From the NCBI RefSeq assembly GCF_010499245.1, contig NZ_JAAGOW010000002.1, positions 868,001-932,000 on the forward strand: a stretch of 64,000 nt of DNA. Reading direction: 5' to 3'. The translations under genes and the position numbers were made by a program. This DNA is from Variovorax sp. WS11 (GTDB taxonomy: Bacteria; Pseudomonadota; Gammaproteobacteria; Burkholderiales; Burkholderiaceae_C). Of this stretch, positions 9,651 to 18,645 are shown piece by piece. The first letter of the stretch is position 1. Every line of letters starts with the position of its first letter. The notes under the pieces were generated by a model, which ran no database searches, was not told the origin of the DNA, and saw nothing but the letters and a program-made list of their open reading frames with translations.

Positions 9651-10692
9651 CAGGAGCGCATCTGCTGCAGCAGCGCACGAGCACCTTGCGCGCGCTGCAG
9701 AAAGGCACGACCGGCGGCACTGGATGCTCGCCCTCGTTGTCAGCGCGCTCGCTATCCCGCACGGCGCCGGCGCGCAAACCCGTGCCCGCATGCCACGGAT
9801 CGGCGTTCTTTCGTACGCTGCCGCGCCTTCCGGCACCAGCCAGGACCCACGCTTCGTCGGCTTCACGCAAGGGCTGCGAGAACTCGGCTATGCGGAAAAG
9901 GCAAACATCCTGATCGAGCAGCGCTTCGCGGACAGTCGGCCCGAGCGCCTCGCGGCGCAAGCTGCGGACCTGGTGCAATTGAACGTCGACGTCCTGGTCG
10001 CGTTTGCCCCGGCGGCGCGCGAGGCTGCACGCAAGGCGACCAGCACCATCCCCATCGTGACGGTGTCCGGGAGCGACCCGGTGCGCGAAGGCTGGGCGCA
10101 GAGCTTGGCGCGCCCCGGTGGCAATGTCACCGGCTTGACTGTCGTTTACCCCGAGCTCGTCCCGAAGTGCCTCGAGGTTCTGAAGGAAGCTTTTCCGGCC
10201 GTCGTCCGAGTGGCCATGCTCATCGATCCCGCCGAAATCGTCGACGCCAAGGAGGTCGTGCAGGAGACGGAAGCCGGCGCCCAGCGACTGGGCCTGCAAC
10301 TTCAAGTCATCGAGGTGCGTGGACCGAGCGACTTCGACGCGGCGTTCAGGCTCGCGCGAGAGCGCAACGCGCAAGCGCTCTTTGCGGTCGCGTTCGTGGC
10401 GCACCGCGCGCGCCTCGCAGCGCTCGCCCTGCACGACAAGCTGCTGTCGATCAGCGAATTTCCTTTGATGACGCAAGCGGGCTTTCTCATGTGCTACGGC
10501 GCGGACCTCAGCGACCTGGGTCGACGTTGCGTCGCGCAGGTAGACAAGATCCTCAAGGGAGCGCGCCCCGGCGACCTACCCATCGAACGGCCGACAAAGT
10601 TCCAGTTGAGCATTAACCTCAAGACCGCGAAGGCATTGGGCATCACGGTCCCGCGTGCGATCCTGCTGCGGGCCGATGAAGTGGTCGAATGA
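9643..10692 (+). CDS. ABC_sub_bind-family periplasmic substrate-binding protein (orphan)
   Basis: About 349 aa. It matches the PF04392-type binding proteins: PRIGVLSY opening strand, GFTQGLRELGY helix, VNVDVLVAFAPAAREAARKATSTIPIV, then SLARPGGNVTGLT and RADEVVE at the C-terminus. The start is uncertain: ATG at 9643 overlaps the upstream gene by 8 bases, while ATG at 9724 gives a clean signal peptide (MLALVVSALAIPHGAGAQ). No permease or ATPase gene is adjacent. Such orphan members are common in Burkholderiales, and their ligands are mostly unknown. Confidence 0.8.
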   Translation: MLDRSASAAAAHEHLARAAERHDRRHWMLALVVSALAIPHGAGAQTRARMPRIGVLSYAAAPSGTSQDPRFVGFTQGLRELGYAEKANILIEQRFADSRPERLAAQAADLVQLNVDVLVAFAPAAREAARKATSTIPIVTVSGSDPVREGWAQSLARPGGNVTGLTVVYPELVPKCLEVLKEAFPAVVRVAMLIDPAEIVDAKEVVQETEAGAQRLGLQLQVIEVRGPSDFDAAFRLARERNAQALFAVAFVAHRARLAALALHDKLLSISEFPLMTQAGFLMCYGADLSDLGRRCVAQVDKILKGARPGDLPIERPTKFQLSINLKTAKALGITVPRAILLRADEVVE

Positions 10693-10698
10693 CAGGAC

Positions 10699-11211
10699 CT
10701 ACGCTCGAGGCAACCCGTACTCCGCGGAGAGCGTCAGTTCGCCTTCGGCAATGAATTCGACGATCTCTTCGAGCGATGCCTTGACCGATCCGGACAACAT
10801 CAGGCGCTGCTCGATGGTCACGGACGAGACGAGCATCTCCCGACCGCCAATGGACAGCGCGGGACGCACCCGCAAAAGTGCCGCGTCGATGACCGACGTG
10901 ATGTAGTCGGAAAGACGATCGGTAATCGCATCCTTGACCGCCTTGCAGCGATCCACGAGCTCCACGGCGGCTTGCTTGAGCAGTGCGTCGACCTTCTGGA
11001 CAAGTTCGGCAGCGGCTTGCCTGCCTTCCCGGCGTGCCTTGAGCAACGCGGCTTCGGTCGCGTCCCATACCTCATCGATCCAGCGCCGGACGTCGTCCGT
11101 CAAGGGAGCGCCAAGGCCGGTGGTGCCCGCGCCGACCGTCGTGCCCGACGCGTGCGCGGCTTCCAGGGCCCTCTCGAAAATGTCCTCGCCGAGGACGACC
11201 AGCATCTTCAT
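10699..11211 (-). CDS. Small helical protein paired with the large HExxH protein
   Basis: 170 aa, not recognised. After a short beta-like start (MKMLVVLGEDIFE) and a Gly/Thr-rich linker, residues 40-110 are strongly helical and charged (DEVWDATEAALLKARREGRQ), compatible with a coiled coil. The C-terminal part contains alternating hydrophobic strands ending in a short acidic helix (EEIVEFIAEGELTLSAEYG). The ATG is preceded by AAAGGAA at good spacing and lies only 12 bases after the stop of the large upstream gene, so both are almost certainly co-transcribed. Role as partner, inhibitor or scaffold is inference from the pairing only. Confidence 0.7.
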   Translation of the reverse strand: MKMLVVLGEDIFERALEAAHASGTTVGAGTTGLGAPLTDDVRRWIDEVWDATEAALLKARREGRQAAAELVQKVDALLKQAAVELVDRCKAVKDAITDRLSDYITSVIDAALLRVRPALSIGGREMLVSSVTIEQRLMLSGSVKASLEEIVEFIAEGELTLSAEYGLPRA

Positions 11212-11223
11212 GACGTATTCCTT

Positions 11224-14200
11224 TCAATAAAAACCCATGACATCCCACCCATGGCCGTGCTGCACGAAGAAGTTGCAGCCGCACGTTTCGAGCGCTGCGA
11301 CGGCCTCCTGGACCAGGCCCTCATCGCCATCGCCGTGGGCCGTCTGGAACAGCGCGGTTGCAATGGTGCGCCGCTGATCGGGCGCCTCCGCGGTGAGCGA
11401 CCAGAAATCGCTGCTGCTCAATCGCCGAGCCAGCGCTTCGTCGAAGAACACCGCACTCGCCAGCGCGCTCATGGCCTTGCGCCGTCGCTCCTGGTCGACG
11501 GACTCGGACACCAGGGCTTCGGCCATCGTCCGGACCTGCTCGACCACAGGCATCGCATCGACCGGTTCGCCGTCCAGTTCCCATTGCCTGGATTGGTCGA
11601 TCCAGTCGATCGCCTGGCGCGCAGCAGGCCTGCCCGAGGCCATGTGGTCGCGCTCGGCGCGAACGAGGCCTTCAGGATAGAGCCGCATCCGCACGATTTC
11701 GGCCAGCTCCTTGGCCAAATCGGGACGAACGTCGAGCAAGGTCTGCACCTCCACGGTCGTTCCCCGCAGCTCGAACCAGTCGTCGCAACGCACCGCGAAC
11801 AAGTGCCACCCCGACACGCCAAGCTCCTTCGTCGCAATTCCAGCAAGATCGATGATGCGCGTGACCTCCATGCGCGTCGGACCGCCACGCTCGACAAGGC
11901 CGGCCAGGTGTTCGGCCGACTCGCGGGACAAGGAGGTTCCCCAGACATTCATGCTGGAGCCGCCTTCCATGTGATGTTCCGTGGTGCGCAACAGGAGCAG
12001 GAGTCTTCCGCTGCCATTCACCGGGTCGATGCAGAGGTGAAAGCTCGCCTTCATCCGGCCGATGGGTAGAAAGCTGCCGAGCACCAGCAGCTGATTCGCG
12101 AAGCCCGCGAGCGTTCCGTGATGATCCGATGCCTTTGACTTCAAGGCCTCATCGATGCGCTTCCGCAGTTCGGCGATCACCCTGTCGCCGGTCGACTCGT
12201 CTTTCTCCGCAGGCCTCGGCCGGCCTTCGATCCAATGGATGGACGTCGCGTCGTTGTCGTCCGCACGAGCCTGGATGACGATCTCGATGTCGTCGGCGCT
12301 CAACGCCGACAGGCGCCGAACCCAATCCGCCATGCCCGCTGCCGCAGCTTCCGTGAAGTCCTGGAGGGGCAAGCCCAGGTTCGGGACGGAAGAGACGAGG
12401 TCATAACGGGTGGCGTGCAACAGGGCCCGGAAGATCTCGGTTCCGTTGATGCGACGCTTCAAGGTCTTCCTCCAGTTCGCGCACACCGCCCGAACAGCGA
12501 GGTAGCCCAGCAGGTAAGGCGTCTTGCCCACTCGAAATGCGGACAGAAGGCGCTCGGCACCGCGTTGCCGCACCGCCGCCGCCGAACGGGTCTGGAACTC
12601 GTCCAGAAGCTTGCGCCTGGCCTCCACCGTCTCGGCACCCGACTGCCGAAGCACCCGATGATCCTCACCCACGGAGCGTTCGAAATCGACGAGATTGAGG
12701 AGCGCATCGTTGACCGGGTCGATCAACCGATCGTCCTGCAACGGATCCGCGGACGTCTCGCCGAACACCGCCAGGCCTTCCAGCCAGGGCGCCCAGACAT
12801 CCTGGACGACGCGAATCCTGGTTGCCAGTTCAAGCGAAAGCAAGACATCGAGCGAGGCGGCCGCATCGTTCGGTCGAAGCGGTGCGAGTCCGTGCCTCGC
12901 GAACAGGCTGCCGGCATCGGAGCCTTCGACCTCCGGGCTGGCATGCGGAAGCCAGGATGCCACGCCCATGATGAGTGCCGCGGCGCGCATGCTCGTCAAC
13001 ACGATGCCGATGCCGCCGAGGAAGCTCAGCACGTGCGTCACCTCATGGGTCAGGACCAGAAGGTTGAGGTCGAAATCGCGCTCACGCAAGAACGAACGGT
13101 GATGCGGGATCACGTGCCGATAGGCGTGGTGGTCAATCGTCCAATGGTTCCAGTCGGCGATCGCCTGTTCCCTGTTCCCCGCGGGCTCCAGTGCCGCCCT
13201 GGCGTCCTCGAGCTGTAACCACGGGCTTCCGGGGCCGTAGAGCAAGACGATTCGTTGCAGCCATTCATTGGCGGGCGTCCTCTGGACGCGCTTCTGCCAG
13301 ACGCTTGGCGGGAGTTCTCCCGGCCTGGCGAATTGCCCCACGATCCGGGCCAGGGAGCCCATCATGGGCTGATCGTCGAATGCATCCATCAGGGTGCCCG
13401 CAATTCCCACGCGCTGGTCGGGAGGCAGGGCGGCCATGATCTCGATGGCATCCTCGACTTCGCCGAAGGCTTCCTTGAGGCGATCGGGTTCCGGGCCGGC
13501 GGCAGCGACGACGGCGCGTGCGTAGAGGGCGTGGCAAGCGGCCGTTTGCGCCGGGTTCCGCACTGCGGCAGCAAGCCGCATGCCCTCGATGGCGGTTCTC
13601 CGGGTTTCGGGGCTCGAAGGACGGCCGAGGCTCGCCGCGGCGTGCGCCAGGTTTGCGGCGAGACCCAACTGCGCCTTGATCTCCATGAGGCGCGCAAGCT
13701 CGCGCAGGGAGATCATCAGGTCGTCTATGTCCTCGTCCTCCCGATCCGGGAGCATCCAGCGGCTCAGCAGGAACAGGCAACGGACCGGCTCGACGATGAG
13801 GCGCCTGTCGTCGCCTTCGAGATCGAAGGGTAGCGTCTCCAGCAAGAGCGGGAGGGCCGTGACCGCGTCTGGCATTGCTCCGGTCTCTTGCCACTCGGCA
13901 ACGATCTCGCTCAGCCAATTGCGCCAATTGCCTATGGGGATGCCGGCAGACGGGTTCGACTCGGGCGTCGAGACATCCTCGTTCTCGGGTAGCGACGGCA
14001 AGAAGGAAACGACTCTCGAGACGTTTTGAAGGATCAAGTCAGCAGTCATCGCCGCATCGAAGGCGCCAATCACGACAGGACGGATCCGCCGGTACCACAG
14101 CTCGATGAGCTTGCGGTCGGCCTCGGCCAGCTCTCCCTTGGTAACGGAGCCCTCCGCAAGTGCAAACTCAATGTCCATGCCGTCGCCGGCCAGACAAAAA

Positions 14201-14415
14201 CGCGCCGGGGGACTCACAAGGAATCGAAAGGACAGGCACCCGGTGTGCCCGGGATGGCCGGCCCTCGCGCCGGGCTGGTCGGCTTCGCGTCGCATGGCGA
14301 CCAGTGCCGCCAAGCAATCTTCGACCGTGCGCGCCGCATCGAGAAGGTGCTCGACGTCCGCTGACAACGTCACGAAGTTCTGATCGGATGGACCTCCCGG
14401 GGGAAATCGAAGCAT
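11224..14415 (-). CDS. Large unknown protein with a gluzincin-like zinc site (HEVTH...WLEGLA)
   Basis: About 1063 aa, no family recognised. The N-terminal 400 residues are mostly helical with a repeat-like look (LARLMEIKAQLGLAANLAHA, ACHALYARAVVAA). A zinc-binding HExxH motif (THEVTHVLSF, residue about 457) is followed 85 residues later by WLEGLAVFGE, where W-x-x-G-L-A with Glu is the usual third ligand in gluzincin peptidases. No signal peptide or clear membrane segment. The ATG at 14415 has a GGAAG ribosome-binding site; a TTG at 14460 would extend it by 15 codons with weaker codon bias. It precedes the 170-aa protein in one operon. Putative metalloprotease; substrate unknown. Confidence 0.8.
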   Translation of the reverse strand: MLRFPPGGPSDQNFVTLSADVEHLLDAARTVEDCLAALVAMRREADQPGARAGHPGHTGCLSFRFLVSPPARFCLAGDGMDIEFALAEGSVTKGELAEADRKLIELWYRRIRPVVIGAFDAAMTADLILQNVSRVVSFLPSLPENEDVSTPESNPSAGIPIGNWRNWLSEIVAEWQETGAMPDAVTALPLLLETLPFDLEGDDRRLIVEPVRCLFLLSRWMLPDREDEDIDDLMISLRELARLMEIKAQLGLAANLAHAAASLGRPSSPETRRTAIEGMRLAAAVRNPAQTAACHALYARAVVAAAGPEPDRLKEAFGEVEDAIEIMAALPPDQRVGIAGTLMDAFDDQPMMGSLARIVGQFARPGELPPSVWQKRVQRTPANEWLQRIVLLYGPGSPWLQLEDARAALEPAGNREQAIADWNHWTIDHHAYRHVIPHHRSFLRERDFDLNLLVLTHEVTHVLSFLGGIGIVLTSMRAAALIMGVASWLPHASPEVEGSDAGSLFARHGLAPLRPNDAAASLDVLLSLELATRIRVVQDVWAPWLEGLAVFGETSADPLQDDRLIDPVNDALLNLVDFERSVGEDHRVLRQSGAETVEARRKLLDEFQTRSAAAVRQRGAERLLSAFRVGKTPYLLGYLAVRAVCANWRKTLKRRINGTEIFRALLHATRYDLVSSVPNLGLPLQDFTEAAAAGMADWVRRLSALSADDIEIVIQARADDNDATSIHWIEGRPRPAEKDESTGDRVIAELRKRIDEALKSKASDHHGTLAGFANQLLVLGSFLPIGRMKASFHLCIDPVNGSGRLLLLLRTTEHHMEGGSSMNVWGTSLSRESAEHLAGLVERGGPTRMEVTRIIDLAGIATKELGVSGWHLFAVRCDDWFELRGTTVEVQTLLDVRPDLAKELAEIVRMRLYPEGLVRAERDHMASGRPAARQAIDWIDQSRQWELDGEPVDAMPVVEQVRTMAEALVSESVDQERRRKAMSALASAVFFDEALARRLSSSDFWSLTAEAPDQRRTIATALFQTAHGDGDEGLVQEAVAALETCGCNFFVQHGHGWDVMGFY

Positions 14416-14531
14416 TGGATCTTCCACGAAGAGCGACACCAAAGTATTGCTGAATGCCAACCTTTGCGCCAGCGGCCTGGCGTCCGCCGAGTGCCGAACT
14501 CACGGGGGAATCGTCTTCGCCCAGGATTTCG

Positions 14532-15119
14532 TCAACGCGTCGTCGTCCGGGCGGGCTTCGTTTCATCAGGCTCAGGTATCGACAACGGGGTCACCTCGAC
14601 CTGCGCCAGCCCGTCTTCTCGCGAAAGCCCGATTTCGCGCGCCGTGGCAGGCGAAAGGTCGACGATGCGCCCCTTCACGAACGGGCCGCGATCCTGGATG
14701 GTGACCACCGCGCTGCGCCCCGTGTCGAGGTTGGTCACCCTGGCGGTGGTCCCGAGGGGCAGCGTCTTGCTGGCTGCGTTGTCGTTACGCGGGTTCATGC
14801 GGGTGCCGTCCGCCATCTTGCGGCCGGCGAACTTGTCAGCGTAGAAGGACGCCTTTCCGACCTGCTTGCTGCCGCTGCGGTCGAGTCCGGGCTTGGGGGC
14901 TGAAGATGGCTTCGGAGCCGGTGTCGGCGCAGCCGACTGCGGCGGAGCCGGCGGCGCAGCCGACTGCGGCGGAGCCGGCGGCGCCTCGCGTGACGAGTTC
15001 ACATCCGGGGCGAAGTCTTGTGTAGATCGGTCCCGTGGCGTGGGGGCCATCGCGCAGCTGGAGACCACGCATGCCACGCAAAGCGCCGCAGCGCGTCGTG
15101 AGGAGAGGAGCGCGGACAT
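14532..15119 (-). CDS. rlpA: RlpA-like septal ring lytic transglycosylase
   Basis: 195 aa. A lipoprotein-like signal (LCVACVVSSCAMAP, lipobox Cys about residue 22) leads to a Pro/Ala/Gln linker, then the double-psi beta-barrel: GKASFYADKFAGRKMADG, TLPLGTTARVTNLDTG, and the catalytic-type VTIQDRGPFVKGRIVDLS with its conserved Asp, ending in SREDGLAQVEV. RlpA acts on peptidoglycan in the periplasm. There is no SPOR domain, so this is a short form. The linker contains a 27-bp tandem duplication. ATG at 15119 was chosen because it begins the signal peptide. Confidence 0.88.
   Translation of the reverse strand: MSALLSSRRAAALCVACVVSSCAMAPTPRDRSTQDFAPDVNSSREAPPAPPQSAAPPAPPQSAAPTPAPKPSSAPKPGLDRSGSKQVGKASFYADKFAGRKMADGTRMNPRNDNAASKTLPLGTTARVTNLDTGRSAVVTIQDRGPFVKGRIVDLSPATAREIGLSREDGLAQVEVTPLSIPEPDETKPARTTTR
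14929..14982. repeat. 27-bp tandem duplication in the rlpA linker
   Basis: Two adjacent copies of a 27-base unit (first 14929-14955, second 14956-14982) encode two copies of a nine-residue Ala/Pro/Gln/Ser block in the RlpA linker. In-frame and GC-rich, so probably a length-variable spacer. Confidence 0.8.
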
Positions 15120-15139
15120 GGCAGCGAGCCTCGTCGCAT

Positions 15140-15292
15140 TCAGCCGTGCCGCTTGAAGTACTGCACCTCGCGCTCGTGCTGCTCGGCCTGCGAGCGCGTG
15201 TCGAAGGTGCCGAGGTTGCGCCGACGGCCGGTCTTGGGATCGACCTTGCGCGAATACAGGCGGTATTGGCCCGATGCCAGCTTTCGGATCAT
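15140..15292 (-). CDS. 50-residue basic hypothetical protein
   Basis: 50 aa, very basic (MIRKLASGQYRLYSRK, KTGRRRNLGTFDTRSQAEQH). It reads as a beta-hairpin followed by a helix ending EREVQYFKRHG. I recall near-identical small proteins in many Burkholderiales genomes, usually annotated hypothetical; that is memory, not a search. It lies 20 bases upstream of rlpA on the same strand and may be co-transcribed. The pattern of a strand repeat plus helix would suit nucleic-acid binding, but this is inference. Confidence 0.75.
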   Translation of the reverse strand: MIRKLASGQYRLYSRKVDPKTGRRRNLGTFDTRSQAEQHEREVQYFKRHG

Positions 15293-15454
15293 GGCGGCTC
15301 CCCTTGCAGACGCTGTGGATGCAGGCAGCATTTCCCGTCCAGCGCACGCCATGTGTCGGACGCCGCCGATTTGCCTGGCGGATTCCGCCGGGCAGGGGTG
15401 CGGGGCAGCGTCGATGCGCCGGGTGCGACACTCACGTGTCCAAAAAGGCAGCGC

Positions 15455-16519
15455 ATGCGAATCCACGAAATCAAACGCCGACTACGGGAAGCCGGAGCGG
15501 GCCCCAGCCACGAGCAGCGGATCCTGCGGCTGTGGTCCCATGCCCTCCCCCGCAACAGCGGAAGGCGCCGGCCGGACAGCTTCTTTCCGTCGTCGCTGCT
15601 GGCCGCCCTGCCCTCCATCGAAGCCGAGCTGGCGGGCCTGGCGCGCATCCACGCGGTCCACCCGGGCGCCGATGGTTCCGAGCGGCTGCTGGTCGCCCTC
15701 GCGGACGGCCAGATGGTGGAAAGCGTGTTGCTGCCTCGGGACGGCCTGTGCGTCTCGTCGCAAGTGGGGTGCGCCGTCGGCTGCCGGTTCTGCATGACGG
15801 GCCGCGACGGCTTGCTGCGCCAACTGGGAAGCGCCGAGATCGTTGCCCAGGTCGCCCTCGCCCGCCTGCGCCGGCCGGTGCGCAAGGTGGTGTTCATGGG
15901 CATGGGCGAACCGGCCCACAACCTGGACAACGTGATGGAGGCGATCGACCTGCTCGGCACGGTGGGCAACATCGGCCACAAGAACCTGGTGTTCTCCACC
16001 GTGGGCGATCCACGCGCGTTCGAGAGGCTGCATCAGCAATCCGTCAAGCCCGGGCTGGCGCTCTCGTTGCACACGACCAAGGCCGAGTTGCGCAGAAGCC
16101 TCCTTCCGCGCGCGCCGAACATGACGCCCGAGGAACTGGTTGCCGCGTGCGAACGCTATGCCCGGGCCAGCGGCTACCCCATCCAGTACCAGTGGACGCT
16201 GCTGGAAGGCGTCAACGACAGTGAAGAGGAGATGGAAGGGATCGTGAAGCTGCTCTCCGGCAAGTACGGCGTGCTGAACATGATCCCCTTCAACGCAGTG
16301 GATGGCGTGGCGTTCAGCCGCCCCTCGCGAGAGCGCTGCGAGCAGATGGCCCGCACGCTGCATCAGCGCGGCATCCTGACCAAGCTGCGCTATTCAGCGG
16401 GCCAGGATGTCGACGGCGGGTGTGGGCAGTTGCGCGCGCGTTCGGCCGATATGCAGGTGCCGCTTCGAAGGGTCGACGACTGGCGCCAGGAATCCGGTGC
16501 GCGCTCCGTCACAGGGTGA
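15455..16519 (+). CDS. RlmN-type radical SAM rRNA methyltransferase (second-copy type)
   Basis: 354 aa. The radical SAM CxxxCxxC cluster motif is in GCAVGCRFC (about residue 110), preceded by LCVSSQ, whose Cys corresponds to the methyl-carrying catalytic residue of RlmN; the second catalytic Cys is in DVDGGCGQL near the C-terminus. The GMGEPAHNLDNV and SLHTTKAELR segments fit the family. RlmN enzymes methylate C2 of adenosine 2503 in 23S rRNA and A37 of some tRNAs. The N-terminal 60 residues differ from the housekeeping RlmN that I know, so this may be a paralogue. Its stop overlaps the convergent metzincin-like gene by 11 bases. Confidence 0.85.
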   Translation: MRIHEIKRRLREAGAGPSHEQRILRLWSHALPRNSGRRRPDSFFPSSLLAALPSIEAELAGLARIHAVHPGADGSERLLVALADGQMVESVLLPRDGLCVSSQVGCAVGCRFCMTGRDGLLRQLGSAEIVAQVALARLRRPVRKVVFMGMGEPAHNLDNVMEAIDLLGTVGNIGHKNLVFSTVGDPRAFERLHQQSVKPGLALSLHTTKAELRRSLLPRAPNMTPEELVAACERYARASGYPIQYQWTLLEGVNDSEEEMEGIVKLLSGKYGVLNMIPFNAVDGVAFSRPSRERCEQMARTLHQRGILTKLRYSAGQDVDGGCGQLRARSADMQVPLRRVDDWRQESGARSVTG

Positions 16520-17585
16520 TGGTGACGGTATTCGCAGCCCGGCCCGTGCATTTGAGGTATTCCGCAATGGCGCGTTTCACGGTGTCGAAATGCCGCAGAT
16601 GGATCTTTCCATATGACTTGTTGCTGTTCTTGTCATAGTTGTCCGTGTTGTTCATGATGCTGTCGGTCGTGAAACCCGGCTTGTCGTAGATGTCCGCGCG
16701 GTAGGGCGACGGGACATTCTCGAAGCTCTTGATGAAGTACTCGTCCGGATTTCCAATCATGTGGCCGAACTCGTGTATCACTTCCACGCGATCTTCCACA
16801 TCCCATGTGCCCAGGTTGGCGCCGACGCCTCGCACCTCGGACACCTGGTCTCTCCACGCTTTCAACTCCGCCGGGTTCATGAGGTTCAATGGCTTGGGTG
16901 GAGGACCGATGGGCGTCGTCTTCGGCACGATGAGTTCACGGTAAGTGGTGCTTGGGTCCACCCAGGTCAGATCAAATTGCAGGTCTCTGGCTCTCCGACC
17001 GTCGCCGAGATCCACTTTGGCAACGTTCCAGAAGCTTTCAATCACGTTTTTCATGGATTGCTTGATTGACTGGCTCTTCGCACCGCCCGGGTCGTAGGCC
17101 GCAAAGACTCGAACAAGCACCACGGGGCCGTGCTCCGCCACCTCGAGGTAGGTTGACCACTTGTAAGTCTTCAACGCCTGGCTGGGCCATTGTTGCTCTT
17201 GCTTGATTTCATAGCTGATCTTCAGCGGCAGCTGCCCGCTCTTCAGAACGACAGCCCGTTGAGCGATCACTTTCTGCCCGAAATCGCTTCCCCTCGCGTT
17301 CACCGTGGCGCTACTCTGGTGATAGACACCCGCAGCCCACCTTTCCAGGGCAGTCACCGCCAGCCAGGTCTTGTCTGACGCGCCCGCGCCCGCATGCTCG
17401 CCGTGCCACCTGTCGATCATTTCCAGAAGAATCGACAGCCCGAGCTTCGAGCCCTGGTAGGTGCTCCAGAGCGCACTCAACGCACCGTCGATGTCGAGCA
17501 GCTTTCCTGAAAGGGCGGTCTTGCCGGCGGCCTTCAGATCGTCGGCCCACTTCTTTCTCATCTTTTCGCAGTCTTGAGACGTCAT
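16509..17585 (-). CDS. Metzincin-like zinc protease domain protein
   Basis: 358 aa, family not recognised. The C-terminal half contains VIHEFGHMIGNPDEY, which fits the metzincin consensus HExxHxxGxxH/D with Asp as third ligand, and some 30 residues later DSIMNNTDNYD, a candidate Met-turn. The N-terminal 200 residues are an uncharacterised domain (MTSQDCEKMRKKWADDLKAA start) with hydrophobic strands in the middle. No signal peptide, which is unusual for a metzincin and may mean delivery by a specialised secretion route or an intracellular role. GGAGG ribosome-binding site 7 bases before ATG 17585. Codons are somewhat more A/T-rich than in neighbours, possibly acquired DNA. Confidence 0.8.
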   Translation of the reverse strand: MTSQDCEKMRKKWADDLKAAGKTALSGKLLDIDGALSALWSTYQGSKLGLSILLEMIDRWHGEHAGAGASDKTWLAVTALERWAAGVYHQSSATVNARGSDFGQKVIAQRAVVLKSGQLPLKISYEIKQEQQWPSQALKTYKWSTYLEVAEHGPVVLVRVFAAYDPGGAKSQSIKQSMKNVIESFWNVAKVDLGDGRRARDLQFDLTWVDPSTTYRELIVPKTTPIGPPPKPLNLMNPAELKAWRDQVSEVRGVGANLGTWDVEDRVEVIHEFGHMIGNPDEYFIKSFENVPSPYRADIYDKPGFTTDSIMNNTDNYDKNSNKSYGKIHLRHFDTVKRAIAEYLKCTGRAANTVTITL

Positions 17586-17628
17586 ATCAACACCTCCGAA
17601 GAAAGTTGAAATCCGACAAGCGGCGCTG

Positions 17629-18645
17629 CTATGGAGAAAGCACCCTTGTCGAGGGTGCCGAGCGGGTGCGCCACGCTTCCGGAGAACAGCCGAACTGCGT
17701 GCCGAACCATCGGGTGAATGCGCTGTGCGTGGTGTAGCCCAGCATCGCCGCGACCTCGCCAAGGCTGTGGTGGGTGTTGGCGACATAGCGGCGGGCGAGT
17801 TCCTGCCGCACTTCATTGATCAAGGCCTTGAAGGTGAATCCATGTTCATCGAGCTCTCGCTGCAAGGTGCGCATGCTGACCCCCAAGCCGGAGGCGACGG
17901 ATTTGCACGTCGCCCGGCCCGTCGGCAGCATGAGGTAGATGGCCTTGCGAACCTCCTGGTCGATGGAGCGCTGCCGATCGTCGGGCAGCGCCGCAATCAT
18001 CTTCCTGGCATGTTCGGCCAGCACGGGATCGGCCGCCGAATTGGCCACATCCAGATCCGCGGCGCGGCACACCAGCCCATTGAAGGCGCCGTTGAACTCG
18101 ACGCGGCATTTGAAGAAGCGGCGATGAAAGGCCAGGTTCGCCGGTGCCTCGTGCGCAAAGCTGACGCTCGTCGGTAGCCAGCGCTCCCGAAGAAGCACCT
18201 CGCCCATGCGGTAGAGAACGCCGATCGCCAGTTCGATGGACTGGCGGGCGGCCCCCGGAAGCAGCAGTTCCTCGCGCAGGACCACCCGATCGCCGACGTC
18301 CTCGACCTGGATCGCCAAGCGCTCGTTGAGCAGGTGCAAGTGCTCGATGAGCGTCAGCAGCACCTGCCGCAGCGTGGGTTGGTGAATGAGCAGCAGGCTG
18401 ACCACGCCGAAGTTCGACAGCTGGCGCTGCGCTGCCATGCGCAGACCGAAGGATTCGCAGCCGGTGCTGCGGGCAGCGTCCTCGAACAGGCGCGCAACCC
18501 GATCCGCTTCGATCAGCTGGTCCGGCTGGCGGATCAGCTCGGCTCGCAGTCCCGCCCTGCGCAGCGCCGCGCCCGGATCGAATCCGAGCTCCTGTGCAAC
18601 TTCAGAGAAGTTCGTCAGCGCGGCTGCGCGCACCAAAGCCGTCAT
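17629..18645 (-). CDS. AraC-family transcriptional regulator
   Basis: 338 aa. The N-terminal region (FSEVAQELGFDPGAALRRAGL onward, residues 10-200) matches the arabinose-binding-like domain of ArgR/VirS-type AraC proteins. The C-terminal HTH_18 module is visible as SVASGLGVSMRTLQRELDE and, for the second helix-turn-helix, SLGEVAAMLGYTTHSAFTRWF. It is divergent from the TauD/BKACE catabolic cluster across a 143-base intergenic region, so it is the obvious candidate activator of that cluster. The start at 18645 gives a standard-length protein; longer frames upstream lack family features. Confidence 0.92.
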   Translation of the reverse strand: MTALVRAAALTNFSEVAQELGFDPGAALRRAGLRAELIRQPDQLIEADRVARLFEDAARSTGCESFGLRMAAQRQLSNFGVVSLLLIHQPTLRQVLLTLIEHLHLLNERLAIQVEDVGDRVVLREELLLPGAARQSIELAIGVLYRMGEVLLRERWLPTSVSFAHEAPANLAFHRRFFKCRVEFNGAFNGLVCRAADLDVANSAADPVLAEHARKMIAALPDDRQRSIDQEVRKAIYLMLPTGRATCKSVASGLGVSMRTLQRELDEHGFTFKALINEVRQELARRYVANTHHSLGEVAAMLGYTTHSAFTRWFGTQFGCSPEAWRTRSAPSTRVLSP

